64,000 nucleotides of DNA, from NCBI GenBank assembly GCA_025056215.1, contig JANWWC010000006.1:1-64000 (forward strand), given 5' to 3'. Below, piece after piece: positions 35,044 through 43,990 of the stretch. The stretch's first letter is position 1. Every line of letters begins with the position of its first letter. The DNA is from Cytophagales bacterium. GTDB taxonomy: Bacteria; Bacteroidota; Bacteroidia; Cytophagales; Flammeovirgaceae. The notes under the pieces were generated by a model that had not been told where the DNA came from, searched no databases, and worked only from the letters and a program-made list of their open reading frames with translations. Made by a program: the position numbers and the translations under genes.

Positions 35044-36168
35044 ATGAATAGAAGAGTTTTTCTTGAAAATGCAGGCTTGGTAGGAGTAGGAGCAAGCATC
35101 CTTCATTCTTCACTTCCAGTTTTTTCTTCTCCTTTTGATGAGCAGCAGAATACTCCTACCGTAGAACCTACCCCAGCCCAGCGCCGTTGGATGCAACTCA
35201 AATTTGGCATGTTTATTCATTTTGGGATTAATACTTACTACGATAAGGAATGGAGCGATGGCACCTTAAGTCCTTCTAAGTATAATCCTACAGAGTTAGA
35301 TACAGACCAATGGTGTTATGTGGCAAGCAAAGCAGGGATGAAATATATCGTATTGGTTACTAAACATCACGACGGATTTTGTAATTGGCATACTGCTTTT
35401 ACTGATTATTGTACTAAAAATACTCCTTGGGGAGGGGATTTGGTAGCGGAAGTCGTAAAATCTGCTCGAAAATACGGATTAGAAGTGGGTTTCTATTATT
35501 CGCTATGGGATAGGCACGAGAAAACTCATGACACTGACGATAACAAATACGTAGAATTCATGATAGGACAACTTACGGAACTTCTCACTCAATATGGTCC
35601 TATTGTAGAATTGTGGTTCGATGGAATGTGGAGAAAACAGACTACTGGTTGGAAAAAAAAGCCTGACTACGTAGACGCGAAATCTTCTCAGGAAATGGTC
35701 AAAACATCTCCCGAAGAATTTCTAACTGCTTGGCGTTTTGAAGGTGCGTATCGTTGGCAAATGGATAGGTTGTATCAACATATTAAAAAATTGCAACCTT
35801 ATTGTATGGTGGCGAATAATGCTACTACCGAATATCCTGGACTTCCTCTTCATCCAGTAGATATTACCTCGGGTGAAAAAGCAACAGAAGTGAAGCATTA
35901 TAAAAAGGTGTGGAACTTTGCGGGCAAAGATATGTATTTCCCTATGCAAATTGAAACAACTATGTCCACAGAAGGGCGTGATATGTTCAAATCAGGTAGC
36001 TGGTTTTGGCATGAATGGGATAAATCTGTTCTTTCAAAAGAGAAAATTAAAGAATACTTGAATATTGCATCAAAGATGGAAGCAAATTTATTGTTGAACG
36101 TAGGTCCTATGGCAAATGGCAAACTTCGTCCTGAAGATGAGCGTGTGTTGCTTTCTTTGAATAGCTAA
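35044..36168 (+). CDS. Exported alpha-L-fucosidase (GH29)
   Basis: 374 residues from ATG 35044, directly after gldH. The N-terminus MNRRVFLENAGLVGVGASIL resembles a Tat signal (RR.FL followed by a hydrophobic stretch). The GH29 catalytic domain has KFGMFIHFGINTYYD, VLVTKHHDGFCNW (H108/H109), and the nucleophile D193 in LWFDGMW, with the C-terminal LLNVGPMANG. It retains the catalytic barrel but is shorter than many GH29 proteins, lacking a C-terminal beta-sandwich. It should remove terminal fucose from glycans. Forms a unit gldH-GH29-FAH. Confidence 0.92.
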   Translation: MNRRVFLENAGLVGVGASILHSSLPVFSSPFDEQQNTPTVEPTPAQRRWMQLKFGMFIHFGINTYYDKEWSDGTLSPSKYNPTELDTDQWCYVASKAGMKYIVLVTKHHDGFCNWHTAFTDYCTKNTPWGGDLVAEVVKSARKYGLEVGFYYSLWDRHEKTHDTDDNKYVEFMIGQLTELLTQYGPIVELWFDGMWRKQTTGWKKKPDYVDAKSSQEMVKTSPEEFLTAWRFEGAYRWQMDRLYQHIKKLQPYCMVANNATTEYPGLPLHPVDITSGEKATEVKHYKKVWNFAGKDMYFPMQIETTMSTEGRDMFKSGSWFWHEWDKSVLSKEKIKEYLNIASKMEANLLLNVGPMANGKLRPEDERVLLSLNS

Positions 36169-36181
36169 TTAGCTAAAATGC

Positions 36182-36799
36182 ATGAATATGAAAATTATTG
36201 GCGTAGGTCGAAACTATTTAGACCATGTTCGAGAACTTCAAAACGAAAAGCCAGAGACCCCTGTCATCTTTATGAAGCCAGAAACAGCTCTTTTGCGAAA
36301 TCATCAGCCTTTTTACTTACCAGAATTCTCTCAAAACATCCAACACGAAATCGAAGTTGTAATCAGGATCGGAAAAGAAGGAAAACATATTTCCGAAAAG
36401 TTTGCTCATAAGTATATCGATGGCATAGGAATCGGGATAGATTTTACAGCGCGTGACCTACAAAATCAGCTGAAAGCTAAAGGATTGCCTTGGGAGCTTG
36501 CAAAAAGTTTTGACTATTCTGCTCCTGTTTCAGAAATGATTCCTCCAAGTGAGTTTCCTGATATTCAAAATATCGAATTTCGTTTGGATGTCAATGGTCA
36601 AACCCGACAAAAAGGCAACACATCTCAGATGATTTTCTCAATTTCGTTTTTAATTGCTCATATTTCAAAATACATCACTCTCAAAAAGGGAGATTTGATT
36701 TTTACAGGTACACCCCAAGGGGTTTCCTCTGTTCAGATCGACGATCATTTAGAAGGGTATCTTGAAAATAGAAAACTGCTTGATATCTATGTCAAGTGA
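36182..36799 (+). CDS. Fumarylacetoacetate hydrolase (FAH) family protein
   Basis: 205 residues; an alternative ATG two codons later (36188) is equally plausible. The FAH superfamily core is present: KIIGVGRNYLDHVRELQ, PVIFMKPETALL, a metal-site ending EIEVVIRIGKEG with conserved Glu, and DFTARDLQ.QLKAKGLPWELAKSFD. The closing LKKGDLIFTGTPQGV is typical. Members act as hydrolases, decarboxylases or hydratases on acylpyruvates and related compounds. The exact substrate cannot be told from sequence. It lies 13 nt after the fucosidase, so a sugar-degradation link is possible (inference). Confidence 0.88.
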   Translation: MNMKIIGVGRNYLDHVRELQNEKPETPVIFMKPETALLRNHQPFYLPEFSQNIQHEIEVVIRIGKEGKHISEKFAHKYIDGIGIGIDFTARDLQNQLKAKGLPWELAKSFDYSAPVSEMIPPSEFPDIQNIEFRLDVNGQTRQKGNTSQMIFSISFLIAHISKYITLKKGDLIFTGTPQGVSSVQIDDHLEGYLENRKLLDIYVK

Positions 36800-37258
36800 A
36801 GACGCAAAAAACGGTATTATAAATTGTTCATTCTAGGCTGTTTAAAGCTATCAGCCTTACCTTTTATTCATTCTTTGGAATTTGATATTCCTGAGTGGAA
36901 GTTGGTTGTTATCCATGGAGGCAATTACAAACAAATTTTTTATCTCAGATTTAGGCGTAATTTCTATAATCTACTCTCTTGATACTTTTTATGACGTTTC
37001 TAACGAAAGAGAAGAAAATGCTTTGTAGCGTTTTCATAATTAAATTTTTTCTTTTTGATAGAAGTTTTAACAGGCTTTTTAAGCAATTGTTTTGGTACAT
37101 ATCACAGAATTTTACTACTCTAGCTTGCTATAAGTAAGATAATTGCATTTGTTGTCGTAAAGGAGGTTTGCGTTTCAGCTTTTACCTTCTGAATAAGCGT
37201 TTTAAAACTTTTATTCAAAAAAAATACAATATTCTTTGGATAGTTTAAGAAAGCTTCA
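36800..37258. other. Non-coding gap between FAH gene and tRNA-Thr
   Basis: About 460 bp, strongly AT-rich. I see no convincing gene, hairpin terminator or repeat; scattered stop codons occur in all frames. The right end carries the tRNA promoter. Confidence 0.6.
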
Positions 37259-37266
37259 TACATTTG
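37235..37266 (+). promoter_or_regulatory. Promoter of tRNA-Thr
   Basis: TTTG at 37235-37238, 20-nt spacer, TACATTTG at 37259-37266: a full match to the Bacteroidota consensus, 16 nt before the mature tRNA 5' end. Confidence 0.7.
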
Positions 37267-37281
37267 CAGCGCTTTAAGCAC

Positions 37282-37354
37282 GCCTCCTTAGCTCAGCTGG
37301 TAGAGCTACTGACTTGTAATCAGTAGGTCGGCGGTTCGAATCCGTCAGGGGGCT
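37282..37354 (+). tRNA. tRNA-Thr (anticodon TGT)
   Basis: 73 nt. Acceptor stem GCCTCCT pairs with AGGGGGC (one G-T pair); D arm GCTCAGCTGGTAGAGC; anticodon stem ACTGA/TCAGT around loop CTTGTAA gives anticodon TGT; T arm carries GTTCGAATCC. Discriminator T at 37354; CCA is not encoded. A terminator follows directly. Confidence 0.97.
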
Positions 37355-37363
37355 CGCGAAGAT

Positions 37364-37388
37364 ACCTGCTAAAAAGCAGGTTTTTTTC
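37364..37388 (+). terminator. Rho-independent terminator of tRNA-Thr
   Basis: ACCTGC (37364-37369), loop TAAAAA, GCAGGT (37376-37381), then a run of T. 10 nt after the tRNA. Confidence 0.9.
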
Positions 37389-37404
37389 TTTTCAAGTGTG
37401 CAGC

Positions 37405-39522
37405 TTAATTTTCTATCCATACGCATACTTCTCCAGGCTCTACTTCTTTATTTCCGTATAGGATAGTAGCCTTTTCATGAACAGGCGCCTCAACTCTTTG
37501 CGATGTATAATTTACTGTTACCCAGAAGCCGCTTCTCCATTCTGTAAAGACGTAATAAGGGAGGTTCAAAATTTTTACTTGTGCTCGCTTGTATACAGTT
37601 CTTAAAATGTCGTTTTCGAGTTGTTTGTTCTGACTCCATGCTCCAATATAAGTGACAGTTCCTTTTTTAAGCTTGCGCGTGACTACAGCAGGAGCACCTT
37701 TATAGAATTGGTCTGCGTAAGTAGCTAAAATTTCTGTGCCTTCGTAAGCTTCCAAAATGTCTGCCCAAATGTTCCACGCAGCTGTTTTATTTTCATAGGC
37801 GATAGTTGCGTTCTGTTCGGCGGGCATCATGTCAAAATAAAGAATTTTTGCTCCAATTAGCTCCCAGATAGGTTGCTGTCTTAACGCCTCGTGAAACTGT
37901 CCATGCTTGTTTTTTTCACCTGTTCTGCATGTAAGAATGAGATGTCCTCCTTCTTCGACATATCTTTTCCATTTATCGATTAAGTGTTTATCTATCAGCT
38001 GATAAGAAGGGGCCACCATAAAAGGATATTTTTGGGCGTCAAATGTATCGCTTTCTTGTAGAAATGTTACAGGACAACCCATAGACTTCAATACTTCATA
38101 GTAAGTATAAATATGATTCCACCAAACATAGCGATCTGATTGTTTTTGTTCATCAGTTTCCCATTGATTATCCATATTCCAAAGGAAAGCCGTCCTTCGT
38201 GCCTCTATTTCTTGAGGAGCAACATTTGTGATTGTAGAAGCATACTTTGTTTTTAATTGCTCAATTTCTTTAATAAATTGAACGTATTCCTTTCCACCGC
38301 GAGCTAAAGTAACTCCGTCTGTTTCCATAATCCCAGCGTGATACATTTCACCTCCGTAAAGAGGTTGCCGAAATCTATAAGTACAAGCAAATCGATCTCC
38401 CAATCCAAAAGAATGCCATAGCCACATGCGGACAGCACCTGGCAAAGGTTGTGGATTGAATTTACCCCAGTTGATTTGCCCTGGTTGGAGTTCCATAATA
38501 GCCGTAGCCCCATTGACGGAGCGCGCTAATTCACTTGAAAAAGAAAGTTCCATACCACTTCCTAAGCGATGACCTAATTCTCCTTCTGGATTGTTGAGCC
38601 ATTGAGAGAGCAAATACATTGTATGAGTAGCAAAATCTAAATCATGTTTGGTCAGAAAAATATCTACTGAAGGTAAAAATTTGTAGTAAGCGTAGTTAGT
38701 AGTGATGTATTGTTGAGGAGAGATGATTTTTCTAAGAATAGCGGCTTGAAACTGAATTCCTTTAGCTACTTGCTCTGCATTAAATCGTTTGAAATCTAAA
38801 ATAGCATGAGGAGAGGAAGCTAAGGCACCTGTTACTTTATTAGGAATTTCGATTTGTTCAAAATTGTTGAGCAATCCGCTCCAAAAGGCAAGTCCCCAAG
38901 CTTTATTGAGTGCTTTAATATCGTTGTTGTACTTTTTTTTGACCCACTCTCTAAAAGCTTTTTTAGAATACTCTGAGTAATCGTATTGTGTATCAAAATG
39001 AGGTTCATTATCGATTTGCCAACCTACAACTGCCGGATGATTTCCATATCGCTTTCCGAGCTCTGTTACAATGCGTTTAATATATTTTTGATAAGTTGGG
39101 TGGGCTGCATTAGCATGCAGGCGAATTCCGTGTTTGCGTTGAACGCCCTTTTCATCTACTACTAATATTTCTGGGTGTTTTTGTGTAAGCCAAACTGGAG
39201 GACACGGAGAAGGAGTACACATAATAATTTTTAAACCTATATCAGAAGCAATTTTTACGGCTTCATCGAGCCAACGAAAATCAAATTTTCCTTCTTCAGG
39301 CTCGAGTTGAGCCCATGCAAATTCACCGTAATGCGTGAAACTAAATCCGAGTTCTTTGATTCGTCTAATATCTCGTTCCCATTGAGAGCGTTCCCAATGC
39401 TCTGGATAATAATATACGCCTACAGGCATAAGCTCCTGAGGTGGATAAAATCTATCCATACTGCGCTGAGCTAAACAGAAAGTTACATGGATTACGAGCA
39501 AAAAAAGCAAATATTTTTTCAT
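37405..39522 (-). CDS. Secreted beta-galactosidase (GH42)
   Basis: 705 residues from the ATG at 39522 (an in-frame start ten codons upstream would disturb the signal peptide). Signal peptide about 1-18 (LLFLLVIHVTFCLAQ). GH42 barrel: MPVGVYYYPEHW at the start, acid/base E173 in WQIDNEPHFD, and nucleophile E344 in TAIMELQPGQINWG. A trimerisation-like middle domain (FMVAPSYQLIDKHLI) and small C-terminal beta domain follow. It should release terminal beta-galactose outside the cytoplasm. A fucosidase gene lies 1.2 kb away on the other strand, so the region may handle host or plant glycans, but there is no SusC/SusD pair. Confidence 0.92.
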   Translation of the reverse strand: MKKYLLFLLVIHVTFCLAQRSMDRFYPPQELMPVGVYYYPEHWERSQWERDIRRIKELGFSFTHYGEFAWAQLEPEEGKFDFRWLDEAVKIASDIGLKIIMCTPSPCPPVWLTQKHPEILVVDEKGVQRKHGIRLHANAAHPTYQKYIKRIVTELGKRYGNHPAVVGWQIDNEPHFDTQYDYSEYSKKAFREWVKKKYNNDIKALNKAWGLAFWSGLLNNFEQIEIPNKVTGALASSPHAILDFKRFNAEQVAKGIQFQAAILRKIISPQQYITTNYAYYKFLPSVDIFLTKHDLDFATHTMYLLSQWLNNPEGELGHRLGSGMELSFSSELARSVNGATAIMELQPGQINWGKFNPQPLPGAVRMWLWHSFGLGDRFACTYRFRQPLYGGEMYHAGIMETDGVTLARGGKEYVQFIKEIEQLKTKYASTITNVAPQEIEARRTAFLWNMDNQWETDEQKQSDRYVWWNHIYTYYEVLKSMGCPVTFLQESDTFDAQKYPFMVAPSYQLIDKHLIDKWKRYVEEGGHLILTCRTGEKNKHGQFHEALRQQPIWELIGAKILYFDMMPAEQNATIAYENKTAAWNIWADILEAYEGTEILATYADQFYKGAPAVVTRKLKKGTVTYIGAWSQNKQLENDILRTVYKRAQVKILNLPYYVFTEWRSGFWVTVNYTSQRVEAPVHEKATILYGNKEVEPGEVCVWIEN

Positions 39523-39549
39523 TTTCTTAAGTTGTTGGTATTTACCAAA

Positions 39550-39557
39550 CAAACATA
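39550..39557 (-). promoter_or_regulatory. -7 promoter element of the GH42 gene
   Basis: Minus-strand TATGTTTG fits TAnnTTTG, 28 nt before the ATG at 39522. It lies downstream of the pntA2 stop, so GH42 need not be read from the pnt promoter. Confidence 0.45.
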
Positions 39558-39599
39558 AGAAGAAACTGCCTTAGTTGAAGAAACTTCGATAATTAAAAA

Positions 39600-39899
39600 T
39601 TACTTTTTTTTCTTTTTAAACATTTCTAACATCCTGTTTGTAACGGCAAACCCTCCTACGATGTTGATAGTAGCCAGTAAAATACCTGCTGCCCCGAGTG
39701 TAAGATTTAAGTAATCAGTAGGTGGGCTTTGTCGGATGAGCAAAATGGCTCCGATTACGCAAACTCCTGAGATAGCATTTGCTCCCGACATTAAAGGAGT
39801 GTGCAACACTGTAGGAACTTTTCCGATTACTTCCATTCCTAAAAAAATTGCAAGCACCAGGATGTAAATCAACTGAAGATTAGAATTGATGAATTCCAT
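39600..39899 (-). CDS. pntAB: NAD(P) transhydrogenase alpha subunit, membrane part (PntAB)
   Basis: 99 residues, mostly hydrophobic with about three helices: NLQLIYILVLAIFLGMEVI, then VPTVLHTPLMSGANAISGV (the conserved TPLMSG.NAISG of this family), and a last helix followed by a Lys-rich tail. In split transhydrogenases this is the membrane half of PntA. It is 10 nt downstream of the soluble half. The beta subunit (PntB), which should come next, is absent: the next gene is the GH42 beta-galactosidase. The enzyme couples hydride transfer from NADH to NADP+ to proton flow. Confidence 0.92.
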   Translation of the reverse strand: MEFINSNLQLIYILVLAIFLGMEVIGKVPTVLHTPLMSGANAISGVCVIGAILLIRQSPPTDYLNLTLGAAGILLATINIVGGFAVTNRMLEMFKKKKK

Positions 39900-39909
39900 A
39901 TTTTGAAGA

Positions 39910-41013
39910 TTATTTTTTATATAGCATTTCTCCGCTTCTCACTACTAAAGAAGATTTTAAAATTTCGTTATTGAGATCATAAACAAAGTTGCCTTCTTTA
40001 TCTGTAAACATTTTTAAAAAGTTGAACAAATTTCTTGCAAATAGTTGGCTGGCATGCTGAGGCATTTCAGAAGCTAAGTTAGAGTTTCCTACAATAGTGA
40101 CGCTGCGATGAGTAATGACAGCGTTGTTTTCTGTAAGCTCGCAATTGCCACCCGTAGAAGCTGCAATATCGACAATCACTGAACCAGGCTTCATAGCTTC
40201 GACGGTTTCTTGAGTTAAGAGAATAGGAGCTCTTTTTCCGCGAATTTGAGCTGTACAAATCACTACATCAGATTTAGATGCGTGTTGGTGAATGAGTTGG
40301 CGTTGCCTTTTTTGATATTCTTCTGTTTGCTCTACTGCATAACCTCCTGCCGATTTGTCGTCTCTTGCTCCTTCTACTTCTACAAACTTTGCTCCTAAGC
40401 TCTGGACTTCGTCGCGAGAAGCAGCACGTGTATCAAAAGCTTCGACTTTTGCACCTAATCTTTTGGCAGTAGCAATAGCCTGCAAACCTGCCACTCCTGC
40501 TCCTAATACCAGCACTTTAGCGGGTGGAATGCTTCCTGCAGCAGTCGTAAGCATTGGGAAGTATCTAGGAAGATATTGAGCTGCTGTAAGAACAGCTTTG
40601 TAGCCTGCAATAGACGCCATCGATGAAAGCACATCCATCGATTGCGCCAATGTAGTGCGTGGAATCATATCTAGGCTCACTGCTGAAATGCCTGCTTTTG
40701 CTACTAATTCAGTAGCGTGAATGTCGAAGTAAGGTTGGAGTAGAGTAATAAGGAGCGCGCTTTTTTTAAGAGAATATAACTGCGTATTATTGAGAGGGTG
40801 AAGGGTAATTAAGATATCAGCTTGTTGTAACACTTCGTCTTGGTTGGTTATTTTCGCGCCTGCATTCTGATATTCTTCATCGCTAAAATAAGCTCTTCTT
40901 CCAGCATCCTCTTCAATCAGTACGTTGTATTTTAAAGAAATAAGTTGTTTTACTACCTCGGGTACTAATGCTACACGAGCATCTTGTGGTTCGTGAATAA
41001 CTCCGATAAACAT
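39910..41013 (-). CDS. pntAA: NAD(P) transhydrogenase alpha subunit, soluble part (PntAA)
   Basis: 367 residues. NAD(H)-binding domain I of proton-translocating transhydrogenase, related to alanine dehydrogenase. Seen: EPQDARVALVPEVVKQL at the start, SLDMIPRTTLAQSMDVLSSMASIAGYKAV, the Rossmann loop VLVLGAGVAGLQAIATAKRLGA followed by AFDTR, RDKSAGGYA-like DDKSAGGYA (mobile loop), and PGSVIVDIAASTGGNCELT. Length fits a split alpha subunit. A consensus promoter lies upstream. See pntAB for the missing beta subunit. Confidence 0.95.
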   Translation of the reverse strand: MFIGVIHEPQDARVALVPEVVKQLISLKYNVLIEEDAGRRAYFSDEEYQNAGAKITNQDEVLQQADILITLHPLNNTQLYSLKKSALLITLLQPYFDIHATELVAKAGISAVSLDMIPRTTLAQSMDVLSSMASIAGYKAVLTAAQYLPRYFPMLTTAAGSIPPAKVLVLGAGVAGLQAIATAKRLGAKVEAFDTRAASRDEVQSLGAKFVEVEGARDDKSAGGYAVEQTEEYQKRQRQLIHQHASKSDVVICTAQIRGKRAPILLTQETVEAMKPGSVIVDIAASTGGNCELTENNAVITHRSVTIVGNSNLASEMPQHASQLFARNLFNFLKMFTDKEGNFVYDLNNEILKSSLVVRSGEMLYKK

Positions 41014-41044
41014 AACCTAGTTTGATTGCGAAAAAACTTGCTTG

Positions 41045-41074
41045 CAAACTTACGAAAATCTTTCAGTATGCAAA
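41045..41074 (-). promoter_or_regulatory. Promoter of pntAA-pntAB
   Basis: On the minus strand TTTG (41071-41074), 18-nt spacer, TAAGTTTG (41045-41052), a full consensus match, 31 nt before the pntAA ATG. Confidence 0.6.
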
Positions 41075-41188
41075 TATTCGCTAAGAATCTTATGCGCTTT
41101 GCTTCAAAGGCTTGATATAGGGAAATTAAAAAGTGATAGTAAAAAAACTTACTGCAGTTAAAAATATCAAAACTCAGAAAATAGATTT

Positions 41189-41857
41189 TTAGGCAGCTAG
41201 AATCGCATGAAAGACAAATTCTCGGTTATTAGTAAACTGACCAGCTTTTACCACTGCATTATAGTAAGTCTTGAGACCGAAGTTTTTGTATAAAAATATA
41301 AATTTTTCTAAGCCGGCTACAAATTGCTCTTTAGTAGACACTACCTTTAATCCTAAATCTTCTAATAGACTTATGAACAAAGAGACATCATCACCTTGAA
41401 AATAAGATTTCAACTTAGGATTTTTCATTAGCGCATTTTCATTCAACACAATAACGATTTTCCCTTTTCGGTGAATCAATTCTCGCATTTTTAAAATATG
41501 TTCCTTGATGTTGTTTACTCTTTCTAAAAAGTGATGGCACAATACTACATCATAATGACGGCGAGGCAAAAGCTTTTCATCTGCGATGATATTGACTCCC
41601 ATTTGTTGAGCAATCATAATGTCACGCGGGTTAGTTTCATAGCCAACACTGTTAGAAAGTCCTGCAATTTGGTGTCCATCTCCGCAGCCATATGCTAAAA
41701 TAGAACCTAATTGGCTCATTACGCCTAAGTTCATAATAATACCTATCTCCGATTTTGCTTTGTAAAGGAGTTCCTCCTCAGAAGAAAGCGCAACTCTGAC
41801 CGAGTCTTTTTGCAAGTTATGCCAATGATGGGAGCCAAATTCTAAATTGGTACTCAT
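41189..41857 (-). CDS. Class I SAM-dependent methyltransferase-like protein
   Basis: 222 residues, soluble. Motif I-like ILAYGCGDGHQIAGL, then an acidic end of the second strand in VGYETNPRDIMIAQQMG, and a motif IV-like YDVVLCHHFLERVNNI with RKGKIVIVLNEN as post-motif strand. This is the Methyltransf_11-type order. Substrate unknown. It stands alone: upstream is 326 bp of AT-rich DNA and downstream 175 bp to pntAA. Confidence 0.72.
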   Translation of the reverse strand: MSTNLEFGSHHWHNLQKDSVRVALSSEEELLYKAKSEIGIIMNLGVMSQLGSILAYGCGDGHQIAGLSNSVGYETNPRDIMIAQQMGVNIIADEKLLPRRHYDVVLCHHFLERVNNIKEHILKMRELIHRKGKIVIVLNENALMKNPKLKSYFQGDDVSLFISLLEDLGLKVVSTKEQFVAGLEKFIFLYKNFGLKTYYNAVVKAGQFTNNREFVFHAILAA

Positions 41858-42183
41858 AGTTTTTGCATCAAGTAATTTGTAAAGTCAATTAAGCTAATTT
41901 TATAACGATTGAATGGCTTAGTTATTGTATCTAAATTTAAGTTTTTTATTTTACATCTCGAAGTTAATACACAAAAAATTTTTATTCAAGTAGTTTCACA
42001 TTTTTCTTAAGAAAAAGAAGAAATACTACTTCTAAATTGGTAATAAAAATTCGATTTTAATAATGTTAACTAATTGATAATCAAAAAAAGTAATATTTTA
42101 AATTAGTACTTTTTCAAGATATTTTATGAAAAAAAATAAAAAAACTTGTAATGTATTACGTAAATTGTATTTTTAAGACAAGT
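41858..42183. other. AT-rich non-coding gap
   Basis: 326 bp, exceptionally AT-rich with many A and T runs, between two minus-strand genes. It should hold the promoter of the methyltransferase gene, but I do not see a full TTG/TAnnTTTG pair. No hairpin terminator for the upstream pnuC-like gene is obvious. Confidence 0.6.
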
Positions 42184-42777
42184 TTAATTCTTTAAATTGT
42201 ACTTTAAACTTTTTTTCCATTTTAAATATCCATACATGGCTAAGATCGTATATATTCCATATAAAACAGCAGTAAGAATTAGTCTTTTTTGAAGATACAA
42301 GTATATGCAGACAATATCTGTGATAAACCAAATAATCCAGTTTTCTATTCTTTTTTGAGTAGTGAGCCAGGTTCCTGCTAGGCTAAACGAGGTGATAAAA
42401 GCATCAGTATAAGGAAAAGTATTTTTGGGTACGTACTTTTGCATCAAGAATCCTGAAATCCAAGTGCTTATTATCGAAAGAAATATTAGAATAAACAGTT
42501 CTATAGCAGGAGCTTTTGTTACAGGTAATTTGCGGCACTCTGCTTGTTTTTCAGGATTTCCATAAAGCCAATGATAATAACCATAAATGCTCATTATTAA
42601 ATAAATCACATGCAGCAAAAAATCAGCGAACAAAAAAACCTCCCAAAAAACGAATAGATAAGCCAAAATGCTGATAATTCCTAAAATCCAGCCCTCTGCT
42701 TTTTGCTGAGTATTACAGTAAATAGAGATTATACCTGTAAGTGTACCTATTACTTCTACAACGCTAAGTAAGCTCAT
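42184..42777 (-). CDS. pnuT: PnuC-family vitamin transporter, probable thiamine transporter PnuT
   Basis: 197 residues with about seven membrane helices. PnuC-family marks: VVEVIGTLTGIISIYCNTQQKAEGWILGIISILAYLFVFW at the start, IMSIYGYYHWLYGNPEK, and RIENWIIWFITDIVCIYLYLQK, where the Trp-rich segments line the substrate path. PnuC carries nicotinamide riboside, while relatives carry thiamine (PnuT) or riboflavin. Here the gene is second in a unit led by a TPP riboswitch and overlaps the preceding gene by 4 nt, which makes thiamine the likely substrate (inference from regulation). Confidence 0.85.
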   Translation of the reverse strand: MSLLSVVEVIGTLTGIISIYCNTQQKAEGWILGIISILAYLFVFWEVFLFADFLLHVIYLIMSIYGYYHWLYGNPEKQAECRKLPVTKAPAIELFILIFLSIISTWISGFLMQKYVPKNTFPYTDAFITSFSLAGTWLTTQKRIENWIIWFITDIVCIYLYLQKRLILTAVLYGIYTILAMYGYLKWKKSLKYNLKN

Positions 42778-43841
42778 GTGAGTTTATTATGCTGAATGTG
42801 TTCGTTCAATTCTCTGATTTGTTTCCAGGTCCACTGTTTTTTAGGTAGTACATCTTGATAAGCTTTTTGATAGAATTCTATTACTGTTTTCTCTAAATCA
42901 TCAGGATGAATCGATGAAGATGCAAATAAACGCTCATACGGATTTGCAAATTTTTCTTTCCTGCTTAAGTGCTGATTTTTAAGGCGCAGCATTGCTCCTC
43001 CTTCTGTAATTTTGTCGGCCTCCCATGTAAAGCCAGAATCTTCTTCCTGGTTCAGCGTCTGTGCCAGGGGAGCGAGATTTGCTCTTGGAAAAGTAGGTCG
43101 GCTTACTAAATCTATCCAAGTTACGTATTTATATTCTAGTTCGTATTGACGATGATTGTAGATGCTTAACACCGCATCGTATCCTTTTGTAGCACTAAAA
43201 AGAGCGTAATAATGCAAAGGTTGCGGCGTTCGAATTACAACCAAACCAATGTTAGGGTATTTTTGAATATTTGAATTTGAGCTATATAATACATCACAAT
43301 CTGCTAAAACTTTTTCAAATTCGTCTTTCCATTCATTCTTATATTCGTTAATGTGAATAAGCATTTGGGAAAAAGCAGGAATGAAGTACATAAACTTGGA
43401 AACACATGCTTTCGTTTCCTGCTTAGCGCCAAAAGGAGGGTAAAACAGTTTCTTTTCCAAAGCGTTCAGCAAGCAAACTACCTTCAGACCTTCTATAGCA
43501 TCAGGATTTTCTACATCGAATTCTCTAAAATCTCCGATTAGTGCGGCTTGTCGCAAAATATTTTCAAACTTCAAGGCTATTTCTGGGTAAAAAAGAGCCC
43601 ATACACCTAAAAATCCATCTACATCGAAGTGAGTAGCTGTTACGACTTTTATTTCATCAAGAGCCGAAATTTGTTGTTGAAGAGCGTTTAACACGATTCC
43701 CGCACTCGTGTCATCAGCAAAAGGATGAGTATTAAGTCCTTTCCAATGAGAAAGGACGAAAGCATTTGGAATGGATGTTCCATCTACCATGATAGCGGGA
43801 AACGAAACTTCATGTAAACCAATGAATTCCTTTTTGTGCAT
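42774..43841 (-). CDS. DUF6687 family protein in a TPP-riboswitch operon
   Basis: 355 residues, soluble, no signal peptide. The N-terminal pattern IMVDGTSIPNAFVLSHWKG...ADDTSAGIVLNAL fits DUF6687 as I recall it. A DHH-phosphoesterase-like metal motif THFDVDGFLGVWAL (H71, D73, D75) is followed by LIGDFREFD (D104), and a second-half motif of DHH enzymes is not clear. Function unknown. Control by a TPP riboswitch and a 4-nt overlap with the PnuT gene suggest a role in thiamine salvage, for example as a phosphatase or pyrophosphatase on thiamine phosphates (inference). In other Bacteroidota, pnuT is often paired with thiamine pyrophosphokinase; that gene is not here. Confidence 0.75.
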   Translation of the reverse strand: MHKKEFIGLHEVSFPAIMVDGTSIPNAFVLSHWKGLNTHPFADDTSAGIVLNALQQQISALDEIKVVTATHFDVDGFLGVWALFYPEIALKFENILRQAALIGDFREFDVENPDAIEGLKVVCLLNALEKKLFYPPFGAKQETKACVSKFMYFIPAFSQMLIHINEYKNEWKDEFEKVLADCDVLYSSNSNIQKYPNIGLVVIRTPQPLHYYALFSATKGYDAVLSIYNHRQYELEYKYVTWIDLVSRPTFPRANLAPLAQTLNQEEDSGFTWEADKITEGGAMLRLKNQHLSRKEKFANPYERLFASSSIHPDDLEKTVIEFYQKAYQDVLPKKQWTWKQIRELNEHIQHNKLT

Positions 43842-43906
43842 ACTTAAAAATTATTTTAAACTTAAAAAACACTGCACAAAAAGAAGAACATAAAAAGGAT
43901 AAGCTC

Positions 43907-43985
43907 CACAAAATTCCTTCGCAGGCATTACCCTGTTCAGGTATTGAGGGTATATTCTCAGCCTTTTACAGCACCCCTTTTTGTG
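43907..43985 (-). promoter_or_regulatory. TPP (THI-element) riboswitch
   Basis: The minus-strand RNA carries all conserved blocks: GGGGTGC, then GGCTGAGAATATACCC, then ACCTGAACAGGGTAATGCC, then GCGAAGGAA. P1 is CACAAAA pairing with TTTTGTG (43985 side with 43907 side). The optional P3a arm is absent, making a compact aptamer of about 80 nt. It lies 65 nt before the DUF6687 ATG and likely controls translation or transcription of DUF6687-pnuT in response to thiamine pyrophosphate. Confidence 0.95.
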
Positions 43986-43990
43986 ATTCA

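Noticed and set aside
34990-36168. Long start for the fucosidase inside gldH
   Set aside because: It would overlap gldH by over 50 nt and lose the RR-type signal at the N-terminus; ATG 35044 is better.
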